From positions 1-61,640 of the forward strand of contig JAGVVH010000264.1 in the NCBI GenBank assembly GCA_019135895.1: DNA of 61,640 nt. The letters run 5' to 3'. This document shows positions 19,446-27,122 of the stretch, piece after piece (position 1 is the stretch's first letter; each line of letters opens with the position of its first letter). This DNA is from Bacteroidota bacterium. GTDB lineage: Bacteria; Bacteroidota; Bacteroidia; Bacteroidales; WCHB1-69. Under the pieces are notes generated by a model. That model saw nothing but the letters and a program-made list of their open reading frames with translations, ran no database searches and was not told where the DNA came from. The translations under genes were made by a program, and so were the position numbers.

Positions 19446-21269
19446 ATGAAAATCAAGATTTCACTTACATTCTTTTTTGTATTCCTTTTTTTTGTTTCAC
19501 AAGCCGCATATTTTGAAAATGTGCCACGCCAATTAATTCAACCTAATGGAGATACATTGAATTGTTTTGTTACAGGTGATGAATATTATCACTGGTTGCA
19601 TGATGCAAATGGTTATACAATTGTTCAGAATTCTTCAACCGGTTATTTTGTTTATGCCAATAAAGTTGGGAATAAATTGGTGCCAACTTCTTTTATCCCC
19701 AACAAAATTAATCCTGCTTCTGTAGGTTTGCGTCCGGGAATAAATATTTCGGCACAACAATGGCGTCAAAAAAGAGAGGATATGATGGATCCTGTACCTG
19801 CAAGACCTGTTCTTCGGGACGGTGATAATAACATAGGAACGCTCAACAATCTTGTGGTTTTTATACGATTTTCTGATGATAGTGAATTCTCTAATAGCTT
19901 TTCTTCAGTAAACAATATGTTTAACGATTCAACAACTGAGGCCAATTCTCTTTATAATTATTTTAAAGTAACTTCATATAACCAACTATTTATCAAATCA
20001 ACATTTTATCCTGCTCCTTCTGGAAATTTTATTATTTCATATCAGGATTCACTTCCCAGAAGTTTTTTTGAAAAACAGTCCATAACAAATCCTAACGGCT
20101 ATTGTGATACAACAAATGAAAGAACTATAAGAGAACATGCTCTTTTGCAAAGAGCTGTTGATTACATTAAATCAATGGTTCCCCAAGAGTTGGATATCGA
20201 CTATAATAATGACGGCTATGTAGATAATGTATGTTTTGTTGTTAAGGGAAGCGTTGCAGATTGGGCCGATTTATTATGGCCTCACCGATGGTCTTTATAT
20301 AGTTTTGATTCCTATATTAACGGAAAGAGAGTCTACGATTACAATTTCCAGTTAGGAAGTTCTTCTTCATATTTTACCACATCCGTTCTTTGTCATGAGG
20401 CTTTTCATAGTTTAGGAGCCCCTGATTTATATCACTATTCAGATACTTTGAATTTTAATCCTGTTGGACCTTGGGATTTAATGGGAAGCAACGGCTACAT
20501 ACCTCAGCAGACGAACGCATACATGAAATATAAATATGGAAACTGGATTGATGAAATTCCCGAAATCACGCATTATGGAACTTATACTTTATTTCCATTG
20601 AATTCAGCAACTTCAGAAAAAACATGTTATAAAATTGCTTCAGAAAACCCGGATGAATTTTATTTGCTCGAGTATCGAAGAAATACTGTTGAGAATTTTG
20701 ACCAGTCAGTTCCTGGCTCAGGCGTAGTGATTTATAGGATAAATACTCTTTTCAATGGCAATGCCGGTTTTAATAATGTGGATGTTTTGGATGAGGTTTA
20801 TATTTTTAGACATTATGGCTCCCCTACCAACAATGGTCTGGTCAATCAGGCTTATTTCAGAGCCAATATTATTAGAGATGAATTTAATAGAGATACAGAT
20901 CCTTATCCTTTTTTATCTGACGGCACTATTGGGTCTCTTGCATTAGACAGCTTCACGGTTGCCGGCGACAGTATTCAGTTTAGATATACCACCCTTGAGG
21001 TCCAAAGTATTCAAGAACTTCCTGATTATCAAGAAATAAAAGTTTATCCCAATCCTTTTATTCAATATGTAGAAATTCTCATTCCTGACAAATTAACCAA
21101 TGTGGAGAGGGTAGATATTTATGATATTAGTGGCAAATTATTAAAGAGTCAAAATATTAGTGAACAACATTCTATCGTCTCTTTTGAGAATTTTACCTCC
21201 GGAATCTATTTTTTGAATTTAAGAGACAAAAACAACATGGTAAAATCGGTTAAAATAATTAAAAAATAA
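19446..21269 (+). CDS. Secreted M6-family metalloprotease with T9SS sorting domain
   Basis: A 607-residue secreted peptidase. It has a signal peptide (residues 1 to about 20) and an M6 (immune inhibitor A-like) catalytic domain with the zinc motif HEAFH near residue 317, followed by GAPDLYH. The last 75 residues begin with KVYPNPF and end with GIYFLNLRDK...VKIIKK; this is the type A C-terminal sorting signal of the type IX secretion system. The cell should therefore own a type IX system, encoded elsewhere. The likely role is degradation of extracellular protein. The gene has its own promoter and is followed 69 bases later by sufE. Confidence 0.9.
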   Translation: MKIKISLTFFFVFLFFVSQAAYFENVPRQLIQPNGDTLNCFVTGDEYYHWLHDANGYTIVQNSSTGYFVYANKVGNKLVPTSFIPNKINPASVGLRPGINISAQQWRQKREDMMDPVPARPVLRDGDNNIGTLNNLVVFIRFSDDSEFSNSFSSVNNMFNDSTTEANSLYNYFKVTSYNQLFIKSTFYPAPSGNFIISYQDSLPRSFFEKQSITNPNGYCDTTNERTIREHALLQRAVDYIKSMVPQELDIDYNNDGYVDNVCFVVKGSVADWADLLWPHRWSLYSFDSYINGKRVYDYNFQLGSSSSYFTTSVLCHEAFHSLGAPDLYHYSDTLNFNPVGPWDLMGSNGYIPQQTNAYMKYKYGNWIDEIPEITHYGTYTLFPLNSATSEKTCYKIASENPDEFYLLEYRRNTVENFDQSVPGSGVVIYRINTLFNGNAGFNNVDVLDEVYIFRHYGSPTNNGLVNQAYFRANIIRDEFNRDTDPYPFLSDGTIGSLALDSFTVAGDSIQFRYTTLEVQSIQELPDYQEIKVYPNPFIQYVEILIPDKLTNVERVDIYDISGKLLKSQNISEQHSIVSFENFTSGIYFLNLRDKNNMVKSVKIIKK

Positions 21270-21338
21270 ACGATTTTATTAATCCATCTTACATGTCTAA
21301 TCAGAGAACGTAAAGGATAATAAAAAAATGAAATAGCG

Positions 21339-21773
21339 ATGATCAGTTTAGAAGAAGCAGAACAAGAAATTATCGAAGAATTTGAGAATTTTGACGACTG
21401 GATGGATAAATATAATTACATCATTGAATTGGGCAAAGATTTACCTTTGATTGATAAACAATATAAAACACCTCAATATTTAATATCGGGTTGCCAGTCT
21501 CAGGTTTGGCTTCATGCACGAGAAGATAATGGAAAAATAGTTTTTACAGCAGATAGTGATGCCATTATTACAAAAGGAATTATTAATTTACTTATTAGAG
21601 TTCTGTCAAATCGTACTTTTAAGGAAATTATTGAGGCTCCATTACAATATATAGACAAAATTGGACTGAAAGATCATCTTTCCCCTACTCGTTCAAATGG
21701 ACTTTTATCCATGATAAAGCAAATGAAAATGTATGCCATAGCTTTTCAGACCAAAGCCATGGAAAATAATTAA
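21339..21773 (+). CDS. sufE: SufE family cysteine-desulfuration protein
   Basis: A 144-residue protein of the SufE/CsdE family, which accepts persulfide sulfur from a cysteine desulfurase (SufS) and stimulates Fe-S cluster assembly. The active-site Cys lies in ISGCQSQVW near residue 51, the family hallmark. The size is normal. The suf operon itself is not here; in Bacteroidota a stand-alone sufE is common. The following gap (21774-22007) is A+T-rich and I see nothing specific in it apart from the rpsF promoter at its end. Confidence 0.93.
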   Translation: MISLEEAEQEIIEEFENFDDWMDKYNYIIELGKDLPLIDKQYKTPQYLISGCQSQVWLHAREDNGKIVFTADSDAIITKGIINLLIRVLSNRTFKEIIEAPLQYIDKIGLKDHLSPTRSNGLLSMIKQMKMYAIAFQTKAMENN

Positions 21774-22007
21774 TTATATCATCAACTGATAGGTCTTAAT
21801 TGAAAAAAAGTTTGTTACAGTAAGCATTTACTATTTGTGAGTCTATAGTTTTTATTTACTACTCTTAAGTTTAAGGTAGCCTATTCAAAACTCAATTACT
21901 TCCAATATTCATATTCTATTTTTCTATCTTCTTGATAAAAAACAGGTATGGTTTTTTATAAATGATATTTTTTTTAATATAATTACTGAGAAATTAAAAT
22001 AAAATCG

Positions 22008-22021
22008 TATTTTTGCACCCC
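22008..22021 (+). promoter_or_regulatory. Promoter of rpsF-rpsR-rplI with GCACCCC start
   Basis: TATTTTTG (22008-22015) followed at once by CACCCC. The same TTTGCACCCC string follows the -7 box of the DUF177 gene and of tRNA-Lys in this window. Confidence 0.65.
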
Positions 22022-22062
22022 AAAAAATTATTACTTATATTAATAATCAAAAACAAAAAAAC

Positions 22063-22428
22063 ATGTTGAATCATTACGAAACCGTTTTCATTATGACACC
22101 CGTTTTGTCTGAAGAGCAGATGAAGGAAACGGTAAAAAAGTTTGAGAATTATCTCCGTGACAAAGGTGCAGAGATTATTCATCAGGAAAATTGGGGTTTA
22201 CGCAAGTTGGAATACCCCATTGCCAAAAAAAGTTCCGGTTTTTATCAACTCTTTGAGTTTAAAGCCGACACAAGTATTATCAGAGATTATGAAGTGCAAT
22301 ATCAGCGCGATGAAAAAATCATGAGATACTTGACCGTTGCTTTAGACAAACACGCTATTGCTTATAGTGAAAAAAGACGCAACCTTAGAAAAGAGAAAGA
22401 AACCAAAAATCAAAAGGAGGGATTATAA
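22063..22428 (+). CDS. rpsF: 30S ribosomal protein bS6
   Basis: Small-subunit platform protein that binds 16S rRNA as a dimer with bS18. The 121-residue protein starts [19 protein letters not shown], the standard bS6 opening, and contains [11 protein letters not shown] (conserved). The leader is A-rich with no SD sequence, as usual in this phylum. It is first in the rpsF-rpsR-rplI operon, and its last codons contain the SD-like AGGAGG that precedes rpsR. Confidence 0.97.
   Translation: MLNHYETVFIMTPVLSEEQMKETVKKFENYLRDKGAEIIHQENWGLRKLEYPIAKKSSGFYQLFEFKADTSIIRDYEVQYQRDEKIMRYLTVALDKHAIAYSEKRRNLRKEKETKNQKEGL
22415..22422 (+). promoter_or_regulatory. Strong Shine-Dalgarno before rpsR
   Basis: AAGGAGGG lies in the last codons of rpsF, about 10 bases before the rpsR ATG. 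Such a match to the 16S tail is rare in this window. Confidence 0.6.
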
Positions 22429-22430
22429 TT

Positions 22431-22706
22431 ATGGCACAACAAACAGACATTAAATATTTGACCCCAATTGCGGTTGATATTAGAAAGAAAAAATATTGTC
22501 GTTTCAAAAAAAGCGGTATTAAGTATATTGATTACAAAGATGCTGAATTTTTGAAGAAATTTGTCAATGAACAAGGTAAAATCCTGCCTAGACGTTTAAC
22601 AGGAACTTCATTGAAATTTCAAAAGAAAGTTGCCCAAGCTGTAAAAAGAGCAAGACATCTTGCTTTACTTCCTTTTGTGGCAGATAATTTAAAAACTAAT
22701 CAATAG
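22431..22706 (+). CDS. rpsR: 30S ribosomal protein bS18
   Basis: Binds bS6 on the platform of the 30S subunit. The 91-residue protein contains [19 protein letters not shown] and [20 protein letters not shown], the conserved bS18 core; IDYKD and RRLTG are diagnostic. It follows rpsF by 2 bases. In ribosomes of Bacteroidia bS18, together with bS6 and bS21, forms the pocket that hides the anti-SD tail (established in Flavobacterium johnsoniae), which makes the SD upstream of this gene notable. Confidence 0.97.
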   Translation: MAQQTDIKYLTPIAVDIRKKKYCRFKKSGIKYIDYKDAEFLKKFVNEQGKILPRRLTGTSLKFQKKVAQAVKRARHLALLPFVADNLKTNQ

Positions 22707-22713
22707 GAGGAAA
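22706..22713 (+). promoter_or_regulatory. Strong Shine-Dalgarno before rplI
   Basis: TAGGAGGA is placed with 8 bases between AGGAGG and the rplI ATG at 22719. This is ideal spacing and it is not constrained by coding, since rpsR ends at the TAG. Confidence 0.75.
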
Positions 22714-22718
22714 GTAAC

Positions 22719-23177
22719 ATGGAACTTATATTATTACAAGACGTTCAAAATTTGGGTTATGCCGATGACCTTGTTAAGGTTAAAGACGGTTATGGTAGAA
22801 ATTATTTGATTCCTAAAGGATTGGCAGTTTTAGCAAATCCTTCAAGGAAAAAAGCTTTGGCTGAAACGTTAAAACAACGCGCATTCAAAATAGAAAAGAT
22901 TAGAAAAGAAGCTGAATTTTTAGCTGGCAAAATCGAAGGTCTTACTCTCAAAATTTATACCAAAGCATCTGAAAAAGGAACTATTTTTGGTTCAGTAAAT
23001 ACCATTGCTGTTGCCAATGCCTTGAAAGAACAACATAATATTGAGATTGACCGTAAGAAAATCTTTTTAAAGGAAGATCATATTAAAGAATTGGGAAATT
23101 ATACAGCTCAGGTTCAATTACATAAAGAATTTAAGGTGACTGTAAACCTTGAAGTTTTGGCTGAAGAAAATAATTAA
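22719..23177 (+). CDS. rplI: 50S ribosomal protein bL9
   Basis: Large-subunit protein at the base of the L1 stalk that helps keep the reading frame. The 152-residue length is normal. The N-terminal domain starts MELILLQDVQNLGYADDLV with VKDGYGRNYLIPKGLA, the bL9 signature. A long helix then leads to the C-terminal RNA-binding domain. It is the third gene of the rpsF operon and is followed by an intrinsic terminator. Confidence 0.97.
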   Translation: MELILLQDVQNLGYADDLVKVKDGYGRNYLIPKGLAVLANPSRKKALAETLKQRAFKIEKIRKEAEFLAGKIEGLTLKIYTKASEKGTIFGSVNTIAVANALKEQHNIEIDRKKIFLKEDHIKELGNYTAQVQLHKEFKVTVNLEVLAEENN

Positions 23178-23204
23178 TTTTATTTGATAATACTATGGTG
23201 ATTA

Positions 23205-23234
23205 AAGAGACCCCTTTTGAGGTCTCTTTTTTTT
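23205..23234 (+). terminator. Intrinsic terminator of the rpsF operon
   Basis: Stem AAGAGACC (23205-23212) pairs with GGTCTCTT (23221-23228) across an 8-base loop, followed by a run of T. Confidence 0.85.
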
Positions 23235-23265
23235 TATATTTTACGGAAAAACAAGAATAATTCTT

Positions 23266-23273
23266 TATTTTTG
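23266..23273 (+). promoter_or_regulatory. Promoter -7 box for the small PD-(D/E)XK protein
   Basis: TATTTTTG, 19 bases before the ATG at 23293 and just after the rplI terminator, so the gene is its own unit. Confidence 0.55.
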
Positions 23274-23292
23274 TCTAGATTATTTTAGTGAG

Positions 23293-23691
23293 ATGTTAAA
23301 ACAACGAATAAATTGCGATAAAACTGAGCTGTTTGATCCAATACGAAAAAAATGGGTTCCTAAAACAGAGGAAGAAGTTGTACGGCAATTATTTATTCTT
23401 TTTCTTATGGAAGAAAAGAAGATTTCGGCATCTCATATATCAGTTGAAAGAGAAATTAAGGTAAATGGTCTTTCCAAACGTTATGACTTAGTTGTCTATG
23501 ATCATACCGGAAAACCGGCCATGGTTATTGAATGCAAAGCACCTAACATAGAAATTACTCAGGAAGTAATGGAACAGGCCGGTCGTTACAATAAAACACT
23601 TAAAGCACCGATTATTGGCGTTACTAATGGAAAAGTACACCATTTTTTTAAAATCAACTTTGAAACTGACGAAATTACTCTTATGGTTTGA
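23293..23691 (+). CDS. Small stand-alone HsdR N-terminal-like nuclease-fold protein
   Basis: A 132-residue protein matching the HsdR_N domain (type I restriction enzyme R subunit, N-terminal). The PD-(D/E)XK core is visible: Asp in KRYDLVVYD, then ECK in MVIECKAP, then a helix with QAGRYN. No helicase, methylase or specificity subunit is nearby, so this is not a restriction system. Stand-alone copies of this size occur across Bacteroidota as a conserved protein of unknown function. It is transcribed alone and converges with tonB across a 5-base gap. Confidence 0.75.
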   Translation: MLKQRINCDKTELFDPIRKKWVPKTEEEVVRQLFILFLMEEKKISASHISVEREIKVNGLSKRYDLVVYDHTGKPAMVIECKAPNIEITQEVMEQAGRYNKTLKAPIIGVTNGKVHHFFKINFETDEITLMV

Positions 23692-23696
23692 CTAAA

Positions 23697-24389
23697 CTAT
23701 TTCTCTGTCAGAGTAAATTTTATGGGTAGTTTATAATATACACGCATTGGTTTGCCCATTTGCATACCGGGAATAAATTTGGGAAACATCTTGACTACTC
23801 TAATGGCTTCTTCATTGAGTTCGGAAAAATTTGCTGAAACTAAAGGTCTGATATTGCTAATACTACCATCTTTTTCTACAACAAATTCTATCAATACTGT
23901 CCCTTCAATATTGTTTTCCCAAGCTAATTTAGGATATATTATGTGGCTTTTGAGGAATTCGTACATAGCTTTTTCTCCTCCGACAAATTCAGGCATTTTT
24001 TGAACATAATCATAAATTGGAAGTTCGTCAGGAACATCAGGAATAGGATCAACAGTAGAATTTTCAGGAATAATCATATCGCCTGTAAGATCCTGTATAA
24101 AATATTTCTTCCAGTCATCGTCATTAATGACTTGTTTATCAACAATATTGATATTTGGAACAAAAATTTTATTTAAAGGTTTGGAAGGTTGAGGCTGATC
24201 CGTACTTAAAGTAAAATCTTTTTCTATTTCATAAACCGGTTCATCAGAAACCAGTATCTGTTTTGAATTTTTTGTGGCAAAAAGTTCAAATCCAACATAA
24301 ACAAGAGCAAGAACAAATACAATACCAATAAGCACGAAGGTAATTTTTCTACTTTCGAGATCTCCTTTTGGGGATTTTTTTGATAACAT
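23697..24389 (-). CDS. TonB family energy transducer
   Basis: A 230-residue protein with one N-terminal membrane helix (about residues 17-37), a Pro-containing periplasmic spacer and a C-terminal TonB domain (MPEFVGGEKAMYEFLKSHI through PIKFTL). It would transmit the inner-membrane proton-motive force to outer-membrane receptors. The exbB/exbD genes are not here. Bacteroidota carry many TonB paralogues, so the partner receptor cannot be named. Confidence 0.85.
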   Translation of the reverse strand: MLSKKSPKGDLESRKITFVLIGIVFVLALVYVGFELFATKNSKQILVSDEPVYEIEKDFTLSTDQPQPSKPLNKIFVPNINIVDKQVINDDDWKKYFIQDLTGDMIIPENSTVDPIPDVPDELPIYDYVQKMPEFVGGEKAMYEFLKSHIIYPKLAWENNIEGTVLIEFVVEKDGSISNIRPLVSANFSELNEEAIRVVKMFPKFIPGMQMGKPMRVYYKLPIKFTLTEK

Positions 24390-24493
24390 GGCTCACATGA
24401 TTAAGGGTTAATACTAAAGTAATAACACTTACTCATTAAAGTATATTGTATAAAAAAATTTTTTCACAAAGAATTGGATATTCTATAATAGAA

Positions 24494-25072
24494 TTATGAA
24501 TTGGAAAGGAAATCCATAAGTTTCCTCATAACAATTCCTCGATGGCTGATTTGATTTTTTATATTTGCGCCTAATTCTGCAAAAGTTAAATCGGAATTTT
24601 CCGGTCTAAAAACTGGGTCATATCCAAATCCGGAATTGCCCCGTGATTCTGTAATAATATAACCGTCCACCCTGCCTTCAAAAAGATATTCTTTGCCATT
24701 GAGGATGAGCGCAATGACAGTTCTAAAGGAAGCTTTTCTGTTTGAAATGCCTTTCATTTCGTCCAAAATTTTCCTCACATTATCCTGATAGGTTGAATTT
24801 TCACCGGCATACCTGGCAGAATATACTCCGGGGCGATTTTCAAGAGCTTCAACTTCAAGCCCGGTATCATCTGCAAAGCAGTCACAATGGAACTTGTCAA
24901 AAATGTAATGTGCTTTTAATAAAGCATTTCCTTCAAGCGTATCGGCAGTTTCCGGAATATCATCAAGAAAACCGAGATCTTTAAGATTTTTAACAATAAA
25001 CCTATTTCCAAGAATGGCTTGCGCCTCTTCCGTTTTATGCAAATTATGAGTTGCAAAAATTAATTCCATCAT
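24494..25072 (-). CDS. XTP/dITP diphosphatase (RdgB/HAM1 family)
   Basis: House-cleaning pyrophosphatase that removes non-canonical purine triphosphates (XTP, ITP, dITP). The protein of about 192 residues begins [15 protein letters not shown] and has the conserved [12 protein letters not shown] (about 64), GVYSARYAG and SGFGYDPVF segments and a C-terminal SHRG motif. The frame opens with TTG ATG ATG; I used the first ATG, and the second (25069) is equally possible. It lies 67 bases after rpmF, perhaps in the same DUF177-rpmF transcript. Confidence 0.95.
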   Translation of the reverse strand: MMELIFATHNLHKTEEAQAILGNRFIVKNLKDLGFLDDIPETADTLEGNALLKAHYIFDKFHCDCFADDTGLEVEALENRPGVYSARYAGENSTYQDNVRKILDEMKGISNRKASFRTVIALILNGKEYLFEGRVDGYIITESRGNSGFGYDPVFRPENSDLTFAELGANIKNQISHRGIVMRKLMDFLSNS

Positions 25073-25139
25073 CAAAATAAAGAATCATGCAGTATGAATA
25101 TTCATACCATCAGAAACTTAAAAAATGTATAGATATGTA

Positions 25140-25331
25140 TTATTTAATTTCAGCACCACTAACTTCGATGGCTTGTTTTCCTCTGTAATAACCGCATTCA
25201 GGACAAATTCTGTGGGTTAAAATAGTAGCACCACAATGGCTGCAAGTCGTCATCTGAGGAGCTGTGATAAAATCATGAGCTCTTCTTTTATCTCTTCTTG
25301 TAGAAGAATGTCTTCTTTTGGGATTCGGCAT
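25140..25331 (-). CDS. rpmF: 50S ribosomal protein bL32
   Basis: A small zinc-binding protein of the large subunit, 63 residues. It starts MPNPKRRHSSTRRDKRRAHD, the bL32 hallmark, and carries two CxxC pairs (CSHCG and CPECG) for zinc. It follows the DUF177 gene by 21 bases, the classic yceD-rpmF arrangement. There is no SD before its ATG. Confidence 0.97.
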   Translation of the reverse strand: MPNPKRRHSSTRRDKRRAHDFITAPQMTTCSHCGATILTHRICPECGYYRGKQAIEVSGAEIK

Positions 25332-25352
25332 AACTATTTAATTTTAATATGT

Positions 25353-25892
25353 TTAATTTAATTTTATATTTTTTAATCCTTCCCATCTTGGATCAATTTC
25401 GGATTCTTTATGGGAATAGGTTTCCAGTTTTTTTAATACTTCAGGATTACAGGTTGAATTTCCCTCTTTATCATTAGGATGAACAATTTTATTGGGGAGT
25501 GCCAGTCTTATAGACTCATAAACGAAGTGGAAAACATCAAGTTCATATACATTATCGTTAATTACCCAAATATTATCATCCACATTTTCAACTTCTTCAA
25601 TATTTTGGGATAATTTAACCAGCAATTGCTCTTCAAAATTCATCGGAATGGAAACCGGATCCAAACAGCGATCACACGCAGCAGTTACCGTTCCTTTAAA
25701 ATGAAATTTTAAATTCAGCATTGTTTCAGTTTTTTCCATTTCAATCTGCAAATTCAGTAGTCCGTCCTGCAGTTCGGAAATTTCGGAAATTTCAAAGAAC
25801 TCTTTATCACAATCAATTGAGAATGTGTGAATTCCAAGGGAAACCCCTGCAATTCTCAATTTAAATTCCTCCTTTTTTTGCGTTGGTTTCAC
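25353..25892 (-). CDS. DUF177 (YceD family) protein
   Basis: A YceD/DUF177 protein of about 179 residues. The family is linked to 23S rRNA accumulation and is almost always next to rpmF, as here. A CDRCLDP Cys pair with the preceding GTVTAA strand is the family core. The start is uncertain: no ATG exists. GTG at 25892 gives the N-terminal length seen in relatives, while TTG at 25859 has a perfect AGGAGG 8 bases upstream. The longer frame (from 25925) runs through the promoter and is not used. Confidence 0.85.
   Translation of the reverse strand: MKPTQKKEEFKLRIAGVSLGIHTFSIDCDKEFFEISEISELQDGLLNLQIEMEKTETMLNLKFHFKGTVTAACDRCLDPVSIPMNFEEQLLVKLSQNIEEVENVDDNIWVINDNVYELDVFHFVYESIRLALPNKIVHPNDKEGNSTCNPEVLKKLETYSHKESEIDPRWEGLKNIKLN
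25863..25873 (-). promoter_or_regulatory. Possible Shine-Dalgarno for the TTG start of the DUF177 gene
   Basis: Minus-strand AAGGAGGAATT lies just before a TTG codon (25857-25859). It is either the true start signal or an internal Lys-Glu-Glu codon run. Confidence 0.4.
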
Positions 25893-25905
25893 ACTATCTA
25901 AATTT

Positions 25906-25943
25906 GGGGTGCAAATATAGGACAATTTTTTGTATTATTTCAA
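25906..25943 (-). promoter_or_regulatory. Promoter of DUF177-rpmF with GCACCCC start
   Basis: Minus-strand TTG (25941-25943), 21 bases, TATATTTG (25912-25919), then CACCCC. It is a good -33/-7 pair and shares the TTTGCACCCC string with the rpsF and tRNA-Lys promoters. Confidence 0.7.
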
Positions 25944-25975
25944 TTATTAGTAATTATTTAGTATCAAAAAAAGGG

Positions 25976-26845
25976 TTAAACTTTGATGTTGTCGAAATTT
26001 TTTCCAAATACACTACTGGTTTTGGCAATGCTGATAAAAGCTGAGTTGTCAATTTCTTTAATAATTCTAATAATATTGGCTTTGTCATTCCGATGGGCAA
26101 TAATGAGAAGGACGTCGCTCTCAGTTTTAGAAAAGGAACCATATCCTTTCAGAAAACTGGCCCCACGATGCAAATCTTTATTAATTTTGTCGGCAATATC
26201 CTGATTTTTTGTTGAAAATACCATAAACTGAAAACTTTGCTTATACCCTTCAATAACCAAATCGGATATATAAATATAGACAAACATCACCACCATACTG
26301 TAAACCAAATTTTCGATGTTTCCATTAGGCACGAAATAAGAAGAACCTATAATAGCTATATTTGAATAAAGCGTTATTCTTCCGTAGGAGATATTTCTAT
26401 ATTTTCCGATCATCATCGCAACAATATCTGTTCCGCCCGTATTTCCGCCAAAATTTATGGCTATTCCAACTCCGAAAGCAGCCAGGGCAGCTCCGATGAT
26501 GGCGCACATAAATATATCATCTTTTACAAGGGGTTCAGTAAAGATGGACTGTCCTATCGAAAGAAATAGAGCCAGCATAAAAGTGCAGATAATCGTGTTA
26601 ATACCAAACTTTGGGCCAAGAATTTTCCAAGCAATAGCAACCAACAACATATTTAGAACAAAGGCGGTGATTCCGACCGGAAATCCTGTGGCAAAATAGA
26701 GAACTGCTCCAATCCCACTGACTCCTCCACCGGTAAGATGATTGGGTATCATAAAAGCAGTCCAACCAAATGCAAAAATGGCAAGACCAATTAATATCAT
26801 GAAGTAATTTTTTACCTCATTAAGTAGTTTTTTTCCTGTGATCAT
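25976..26845 (-). CDS. YitT family membrane protein
   Basis: A 289-residue protein with an N-terminal YitT membrane domain of five or six helices (residues 15-190; motif PNHLTGGGVSGIG near 34, FGGNTGGTDIVAM near 127) and a C-terminal soluble DUF2179 domain (about 205-275). The function is unknown; transport has been proposed for the family. The protein is of normal length. Its promoter is back to back with that of tRNA-Asn. Confidence 0.85.
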   Translation of the reverse strand: MITGKKLLNEVKNYFMILIGLAIFAFGWTAFMIPNHLTGGGVSGIGAVLYFATGFPVGITAFVLNMLLVAIAWKILGPKFGINTIICTFMLALFLSIGQSIFTEPLVKDDIFMCAIIGAALAAFGVGIAINFGGNTGGTDIVAMMIGKYRNISYGRITLYSNIAIIGSSYFVPNGNIENLVYSMVVMFVYIYISDLVIEGYKQSFQFMVFSTKNQDIADKINKDLHRGASFLKGYGSFSKTESDVLLIIAHRNDKANIIRIIKEIDNSAFISIAKTSSVFGKNFDNIKV

Positions 26846-26922
26846 CTTACAATTTTTCTTAAGTAAATATATTTATTTATAAATCAACAATTTAATTCAA
26901 TAATAGTCTCTTTTTAACAGTG

Positions 26923-26930
26923 CAAAAGTA
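26923..26930 (-). promoter_or_regulatory. Promoter -7 box for the YitT gene
   Basis: Minus-strand TACTTTTG, 77 bases before the ATG. It is divergent from the tRNA-Asn promoter. Confidence 0.45.
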
Positions 26931-26956
26931 CAAAAAAAGAAAATTTTTCAGCTCTC

Positions 26957-26988
26957 TTTGTTGATGAATAATATTTTTTGTATTTTTG
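26957..26988 (+). promoter_or_regulatory. Promoter of tRNA-Asn
   Basis: TTTG (26957-26960), 20 bases, TATTTTTG (26981-26988). It matches the full Bacteroidota sigma factor consensus, 16 bases before the tRNA. Confidence 0.8.
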
Positions 26989-27004
26989 CAGCCGCAAATT
27001 CAAA

Positions 27005-27078
27005 GCCTCCTTAGCTCAGTTGGTCAGAGCATCTGACTGTTAATCAGAGGGTCTTAGGTTCAAGTCCTAAAGGGGGCG
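27005..27078 (+). tRNA. tRNA-Asn (anticodon GTT)
   Basis: A 74-base cloverleaf. Acceptor GCCTCCT pairs with AGGGGGC, the anticodon stem TCTGA/TCAGA encloses CTGTTAA (anticodon GTT), and the T-loop is GGTTCAAGTCC. The discriminator is G and no CCA is encoded. Confidence 0.97.
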
Positions 27079-27090
27079 CTCTTAAAATCA

Positions 27091-27122
27091 AACACTTACC
27101 AATAAAAGGTAGGTGTTTTTTT
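27091..27122 (+). terminator. Intrinsic terminator of tRNA-Asn
   Basis: A 10-bp stem, AACACTTACC (27091-27100) with GGTAGGTGTT (27108-27117), is followed by T residues that run into the stop codon of the convergent folD gene. Confidence 0.85.

Noticed and set aside
23293..23691. A type I restriction system
   Set aside because: Only the HsdR N-terminal fold is present; no helicase, HsdM or HsdS is nearby.
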